Assembly (NCBI GenBank): GCA_902791885.1
Contig: CADAXO010000063.1
Location: 1-10,488 of the forward strand
Source: Oscillospiraceae bacterium
GTDB lineage: Bacteria; Bacillota_A; Clostridia; Saccharofermentanales; Saccharofermentanaceae
DNA: 10,488 nucleotides
Direction: 5' to 3'
The notes beneath the pieces were generated by a model. It did not search any database. It saw nothing but the letters and a program-made list of their open reading frames with translations, and was not told the origin of the DNA. Made by a program: the position numbers and the translations under genes. Shown in pieces: positions 6,538 through 10,488 of this stretch (the stretch's first letter is position 1; each line of letters starts with the position of its first letter).

Positions 6538-8130
6538 TTAATGGGACTTTCGCACCATACCGATTGCCTTATGTAACAGGTCTGTAGCCTCTTTAACTCT
6601 TAGGATTACGGACAATGCGAAGTACAAAGCAAAACCTGCCGCAGCTTCGACCGCAAGATAGATCAACTCATAGATCTTACCCGCCGGATGCTCATAATAA
6701 TTGACCAACAGGATAAGACTTAACATCATCAAGATCAGGGTAACGACGCTCTTAAGAATGAATCCGAGCATCTTCCTGGGACGGAGATCCTTATTGAGAC
6801 AGTAAACAACACAAAGCACCGTCATCTGAAGGATACTTGTAATTGAATAAGCCGCCGTAAGGCCGTAAGCGCCCAATACCGGCATAAGAACCGAACAGCA
6901 TATAGGATTTGATAATAGTCCTATACAGCCTGCGAACAAAGGCACATTAGTCTTACCTATGGCATAGAACGCCTGGTTCATAATAAACACAACCGAATGC
7001 GTAATGATCGCGATGGAGTAACCGAACAAAAGCTGGCCTGCTCTTACAGCATCGATATCCCTGTAAGCCGAACTCCACTGGAATATTGCCTTAATAACGT
7101 CTGTATTCAAAGCAGCCATAATACCCGCAGACGGAATCGTAAGAAACAAAGCGCTCTTAAGTCTCGAAGACAAAAGCTCGGATGCACCCTTGTAGTCACC
7201 TTTGCCGTAGTACTCAGCAAGAGAAGGAAGCATAACGTTACCTATGGCGACAGCGAATATACCGTAAGGAAGCTGCCATGTCGTGGAAGCATTTCGAAGT
7301 GCATAGATGTAACCGTCATCAGGAAGCTTCATGGCGTAATAATTAAGTATCAGCATGTTGATCTGTACTACAGAAGCCGATATCAGGATAGGCATAGCTC
7401 TTCTTACGAGTTTATGGAAATCCTTGTCGCCGGGAGCCCAGATAAACTTAAACTGCTTGAGTTTATCGCGTCCTATAAGGGCCTGATACAGGAAGTAAAC
7501 CACGGCGGCACACATGATGCCGAACGTAGTCCACATAAGCTTGGATCTGCTGTTGCCGGCAAATACGATGATCGCCATAAGAACGCACATGTTATAGATC
7601 GTAGGTCCGAATGCAGTGGAACCGAATCTTTTATATGCATTAAGGATACCTATACACAATGCGGCGAGCATCATGAATATAATCTGAGGGAACAGCCACT
7701 TGGAAGCTGAAGAGGCAAGGCTTAACGTCATTGCATTCTCGGTATCGCTGCTGTAGATAGCATAAAGCTGATCAGAAAAGATCGTACCGAGTGTACATAC
7801 AGTTATAAGAAGCAGAGCAAAGAACGAGATAAAGATGCTTACCGTCCGTACTCCTTCCTTCTCTTTTCCCGAAGCGACCGCAGCCGACAGTGAAGGTGTT
7901 ATCGCAGACTGAATGGAGCCGCCGATAAGAAGGTTATACACAAGATCAGGAATGGTAAAAGCAAGCGTAAAGCTGTCTCTGTAGACAGGATCGCTGAATC
8001 TGATTCCAACAAAGATGTCTCTTAAGAAACCGGAACCTTTAGAAAAAACAAGACCCACCATAACGAGTATGGTGGAAAGGATAATGCTGTTACCTGTCAG
8101 CCTCTTGTTCTTGTGTCTGCTGTCGGTCAT
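6538..8130 (-). CDS. murJ: MurJ-family lipid II flippase (MviN-like)
   Basis: MurJ belongs to the MOP superfamily and moves lipid II across the cytoplasmic membrane for peptidoglycan synthesis. The 530-residue protein is almost wholly hydrophobic, with around 13-14 membrane segments, matching the family. The N-terminal signature is recognisable: GFLRDIFVG (R37 being the conserved Arg), DSFTLAFTIPDLVYNLLIGG and ITPSLSAA, equivalent to GFxRD, DAFxxAFxIPN, GA and AFxP in typical MurJ. It is divergent. The Arg before LGF in E. coli MurJ is Lys here, and the Arg pair after PNLL is Tyr-Asn. Related exporters of the same fold (SpoVB/Wzx types) are an alternative, but the N-terminal motif favours MurJ. 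Its ATG overlaps the cinA stop as ATGA, with only a weak AAGG site upstream. A strong terminator after it is not apparent. Confidence 0.83.
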   Translation of the reverse strand: MTDSRHKNKRLTGNSIILSTILVMVGLVFSKGSGFLRDIFVGIRFSDPVYRDSFTLAFTIPDLVYNLLIGGSIQSAITPSLSAAVASGKEKEGVRTVSIFISFFALLLITVCTLGTIFSDQLYAIYSSDTENAMTLSLASSASKWLFPQIIFMMLAALCIGILNAYKRFGSTAFGPTIYNMCVLMAIIVFAGNSRSKLMWTTFGIMCAAVVYFLYQALIGRDKLKQFKFIWAPGDKDFHKLVRRAMPILISASVVQINMLILNYYAMKLPDDGYIYALRNASTTWQLPYGIFAVAIGNVMLPSLAEYYGKGDYKGASELLSSRLKSALFLTIPSAGIMAALNTDVIKAIFQWSSAYRDIDAVRAGQLLFGYSIAIITHSVVFIMNQAFYAIGKTNVPLFAGCIGLLSNPICCSVLMPVLGAYGLTAAYSITSILQMTVLCVVYCLNKDLRPRKMLGFILKSVVTLILMMLSLILLVNYYEHPAGKIYELIYLAVEAAAGFALYFALSVILRVKEATDLLHKAIGMVRKSH

Positions 8131-8606
8131 AACCTTGAAGCTCTGTTATACAAAAGATCATAAGCGTAATCTCTTGTACACATGCGGATGTTATCTCTGG
8201 TGCCGATAAAACGCTCGTGCATAGAGCCTGAACCGTTCTTATCAGCAAAACCGATATATACGGTTCCGCAGGGCGTACCGTCTTCCCCGTCTCCGGGACC
8301 GGCATAACCTGTTACCGAAACTGCAATATCTGCATGAGATAAACGTAAAGCACCTTCAGCCATTGCCACTGCACATTCTGAAGAAACTGCTGTCTTTGTC
8401 TTTATTACGTCGGCAGGAACACCCAACACCGACATCTTATAATCATCGGAATACGATACTATACTGCCTTCAAAAACATCTGAAGCTCCGGGAACGTCAA
8501 CGATTCCGCTGGCGATCATGCCTCCGGTAAGGCTCTCGGCAAATGTGCACTTTAAGCCTTTATTACGAAGATAATCGATCAATTCTCTTGCACTTACAGA
8601 TTTCAT
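8127..8606 (-). CDS. CinA C-terminal domain protein, probable nicotinamide-nucleotide amidase (PncC type)
   Basis: PncC-type proteins hydrolyse nicotinamide mononucleotide to nicotinic acid mononucleotide, returning a by-product of NAD-dependent ligase to NAD synthesis. The 159 residues form a single CinA C-terminal (COG1546) domain. The diagnostic motifs are FAESLTGG (22-29, with the Ser of the ESxTGG motif at 25), GSIVSYS (47-53), VSVTGYAGPGDG (96-107) and PCGTVYIGF (112-120). The N-terminal molybdopterin-binding-like domain of full-length CinA, common beside recA in Firmicutes, is absent, and the ATG directly follows ftsK, so the gene is naturally short rather than truncated by the window. 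Both ends overlap neighbours by ATGA (ftsK before it, murJ after it). The fold is certain; the amidase activity is inferred from the family. Confidence 0.93.
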   Translation of the reverse strand: MKSVSARELIDYLRNKGLKCTFAESLTGGMIASGIVDVPGASDVFEGSIVSYSDDYKMSVLGVPADVIKTKTAVSSECAVAMAEGALRLSHADIAVSVTGYAGPGDGEDGTPCGTVYIGFADKNGSGSMHERFIGTRDNIRMCTRDYAYDLLYNRASRL

Positions 8607-10488
8607 ACTTCACCGTTCCTCGCTTTGATCTCGAGCCAGTCTGTCTCGGTAATAAGAACTCGTCTCGGCTTACTTCCTTCGAAGGGGCCGACATATCCTT
8701 TCTGCTCCATAACATCGATAAGTCTTCCCGCTCTTGCATAACCTACACCCAAGCGTCTCTGAAGTATTGATACACTTGCATTCTTTGCCTGGAGAATGGT
8801 ATCAACGGCAGCAGAAAGGAGCTCGTCTTCACCGCTGTCATCCGAATTACCGGGAACTCCTTCGGTCTTTCCGGTTCCTTCACCATTTGCGATCTTCTTT
8901 ATGGTCTCATCGATATTGCTGTCGTAAAGAGCTCCGTATCTTTGCTTCAGGAATTCAACCGAAGCCTGTACTTCGCCGTCAGATACGAATGCCCCCTGGC
9001 CTCTTATGGGCTTAGGAGCACCAAGAGGGCTGTAGAGCATGTCACCTCTACCGAGAAGCTTCTCGGCACCGATGGTATCAAGAATGGTTCGGCTGTCGAC
9101 ACCGGATGCAACGGAGAACGCAATTCTTGAAGGAACGTTACTCTTGATAACACCCGTAATTACATCAACAGACGGTCTCTGGGTAGCAATGATCATATGC
9201 ATTCCGCACGCTCTTGCCATGGCAGCAAGTCGTCCGATCTGCGTCTCGACTTCGTTCTTGGCGACAGCCATCAGATCAGCAAGCTCATCGATGATAATGA
9301 GTATAAGCGGAAGCGGCTCTTCATCGTCGTCAAGGCACATATTGTATCCCTTGATATCTCTTACTTCCTTCTCAGCGAAAAGCTTATATCTTCTTTCCAT
9401 CTCTGCTACGGCCCACCCGTTATATACGGAAAGCTCAACGACCTTAGGATCGATGAGTATCATCTTAACGTCTCTCGGAGAAGCCTTGCAAAGGATACTC
9501 ACGAGAATTGAGTTGATACATACCGACTTACCGGAACCTGTAGCACCTGCGATGAGCATATGAGGCATCTTCGCGATATCACAATATACGGGCTTGCCCG
9601 GAATATCCTTACCGAGACCTACAGTCAAAGGTGAAGACTTTCTGAATTCAGGTGTATCAAGTACATTTCCGAGATAAACAGCCGATGTCTTCTCATTAGG
9701 GATCTCGATACCGATAGCACTCTTTCCGGGGATAGGAGCCTCGATTCTGACAGCAGTTGCAGCCATCGCAAGGGCGATATCATCTTCGAGGGACTTAACC
9801 TTGGATACCTTAACTCCCTGTCCTATCGTAACTTCAAATCGTGTTATGGCAGGTCCGTGAGTAATGTTATTTACCTTAGCATCCGTTATGCCGAATGTCT
9901 TAAGTGTATTCTCGAGAGCAGTTGCCTTTTCGCGCAGCTTCTCGTTGCTTTCCGTAGTATTCTTGTTGCTCTTATCCTTGGCAAGCGTGTTAATGGGAAC
10001 AGGCCTGTAGTTCTTGAAGCCGTTGGCCTTGATCCTCTTCCCCTCCTTCTGAGCCGAAGAGGAAGTAACTTCGACAGCAGCCTCCGGAACAGCTTTCTTA
10101 GCCTCGGAAGTATCGACGATACGGCCTTCCATAGCGGTATAGCCCTCGGTATCGTCAGTGGTCTCATTAATCTTAATAGGAGAATCATCAGCGATCTGCT
10201 CCTTAGGCATACCTATAGGAACACCCGGGACATGCGGAGCTCTTACGGCAGGCTTCTCCTCCTCATAATAAAAGGCAGAACTGTCGTCGATCTCGTAAGG
10301 CATATCATCTTCGGGAACATAATAGCCGCCTGCTGCAGGTCTTTGACTGTAATCATCGCTGAAGTTGGAATTATCGGGATATGTGGCATCAGACAAATCG
10401 TAGAAATCCTGTTTCTTAGTATTCTGCAGGAAATCAGGCTCGTCTATCTTCTTGCCGGGAGCTCTCATACGGCTTCCGTGAGGATTGG
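8603..10488 (-). CDS. ftsK: DNA translocase FtsK/SpoIIIE, C-terminal part (5' end beyond window), with internal motor-domain gap
   Basis: FtsK/SpoIIIE is a septum-anchored hexameric motor that pumps DNA through the closing division or sporulation septum. The reading frame is open to the window edge (627 codons), so the membrane-anchor N-terminus lies outside; residues here are counted from the Met at 10468. Residues 1-150 form an acidic, low-complexity linker. The motor follows: NITHGPAITRFEV (201-213), Walker A GATGSGKS (308-315), ILIDPKVVELSVYNG (337-351) and Walker B LILIIIDELADL (388-399). IIATQRPSVDVITG (426-439) and IPSRIAF-like NVPSRIAF (444-451) come next. The gamma DNA-reading domain is at about 548-618 (RRLGVGYARAGRLIDVMEQKGYVGP). 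Between YNG351 and W352, the usual IPHLL-x-PVVTD-x5-AL segment of about 20 residues is missing, in frame. The stop overlaps the cinA start as ATGA. Confidence 0.94.
   Translation of the reverse strand, partial: NPHGSRMRAPGKKIDEPDFLQNTKKQDFYDLSDATYPDNSNFSDDYSQRPAAGGYYVPEDDMPYEIDDSSAFYYEEEKPAVRAPHVPGVPIGMPKEQIADDSPIKINETTDDTEGYTAMEGRIVDTSEAKKAVPEAAVEVTSSSAQKEGKRIKANGFKNYRPVPINTLAKDKSNKNTTESNEKLREKATALENTLKTFGITDAKVNNITHGPAITRFEVTIGQGVKVSKVKSLEDDIALAMAATAVRIEAPIPGKSAIGIEIPNEKTSAVYLGNVLDTPEFRKSSPLTVGLGKDIPGKPVYCDIAKMPHMLIAGATGSGKSVCINSILVSILCKASPRDVKMILIDPKVVELSVYNGWAVAEMERRYKLFAEKEVRDIKGYNMCLDDDEEPLPLILIIIDELADLMAVAKNEVETQIGRLAAMARACGMHMIIATQRPSVDVITGVIKSNVPSRIAFSVASGVDSRTILDTIGAEKLLGRGDMLYSPLGAPKPIRGQGAFVSDGEVQASVEFLKQRYGALYDSNIDETIKKIANGEGTGKTEGVPGNSDDSGEDELLSAAVDTILQAKNASVSILQRRLGVGYARAGRLIDVMEQKGYVGPFEGSKPRRVLITETDWLEIKARNGEV

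Noticed and set aside
6523..6552. Imperfect inverted repeat AAAGTCCCATTAATGGAACTTT at the murJ stop as a terminator
   Set aside because: The stem is interrupted, the loop is very tight, and it is followed by TTTGTCG rather than a U-run, so termination is not supported.
6997..7710. 237-codon plus-strand open frame opposite murJ
   Set aside because: It has no recognisable domain, is Arg/Ser/His-rich as expected from the complement of hydrophobic codons, and lies wholly opposite a well-supported gene.
9039..9563. 174-codon plus-strand open frame opposite ftsK
   Set aside because: Ser/Ile/Thr-rich low-complexity product with no family resemblance, opposite the conserved motor domain.
10468..10468. 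Met at 10468 as the true ftsK start
   Set aside because: The frame stays open upstream to the window edge (codons for N-P-H-G-S-R precede it), and an FtsK without its membrane domain would be unusual; the gene is treated as cut by the window.

Overview
The window reads as a compact chromosomal housekeeping segment from a low-to-mid GC, Gram-positive-type bacterium, most likely a member of the Clostridia. That placement rests on the gene families and order: an acpP-rnc-smc block and an ftsK/cinA/recA/recX/rimO/pgsA block, strong GGAGG-type ribosome binding sites, a Firmicutes-like recA promoter with a LexA-type half-matching box, and Clostridia-like protein sequences. I cannot name a family or genus. 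There is no phage, transposon, CRISPR array, tRNA or rRNA that I can see.

All ten genes lie on the minus strand, so transcription runs from high to low coordinates. In that order they are: ftsK/spoIIIE-type DNA translocase (8603-10488, 5' end outside the window), a stand-alone CinA C-terminal domain protein (8127-8606), a MurJ-family lipid II flippase (6538-8130), recA (5270-6400), recX (4767-5270), rimO (3419-4783), pgsA (2781-3422), acpP (2443-2685), rnc (1658-2359) and smc (1-1649, 3' end outside the window).

Three transcription blocks are suggested. ftsK-cinA-murJ are joined by two ATGA stop/start overlaps. recA-recX-rimO-pgsA are joined by TAATG, a 17-base overlap and ATGA, and are preceded by a good sigma-A-type promoter, a LexA-like box and an unexplained helically phased repeat. 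acpP has its own promoter-like region and strong ribosome binding site and is closed by a clear intrinsic terminator. rnc-smc follow that terminator with no convincing promoter of their own.

Functionally the segment couples chromosome handling (FtsK, SMC, RecA, RecX), envelope lipid and wall synthesis (PgsA, AcpP, MurJ), and ribosome/RNA maturation (RimO methylthiolation of ribosomal protein S12, RNase III). No wholly new system is visible. The most unusual signal is a clean in-frame absence of about 20 normally very conserved residues from the FtsK motor domain. Secondary points are the phased repeat upstream of recA, an altered RNase III signature residue, missing arginines in MurJ, and an extended -10 element placed just before smc.
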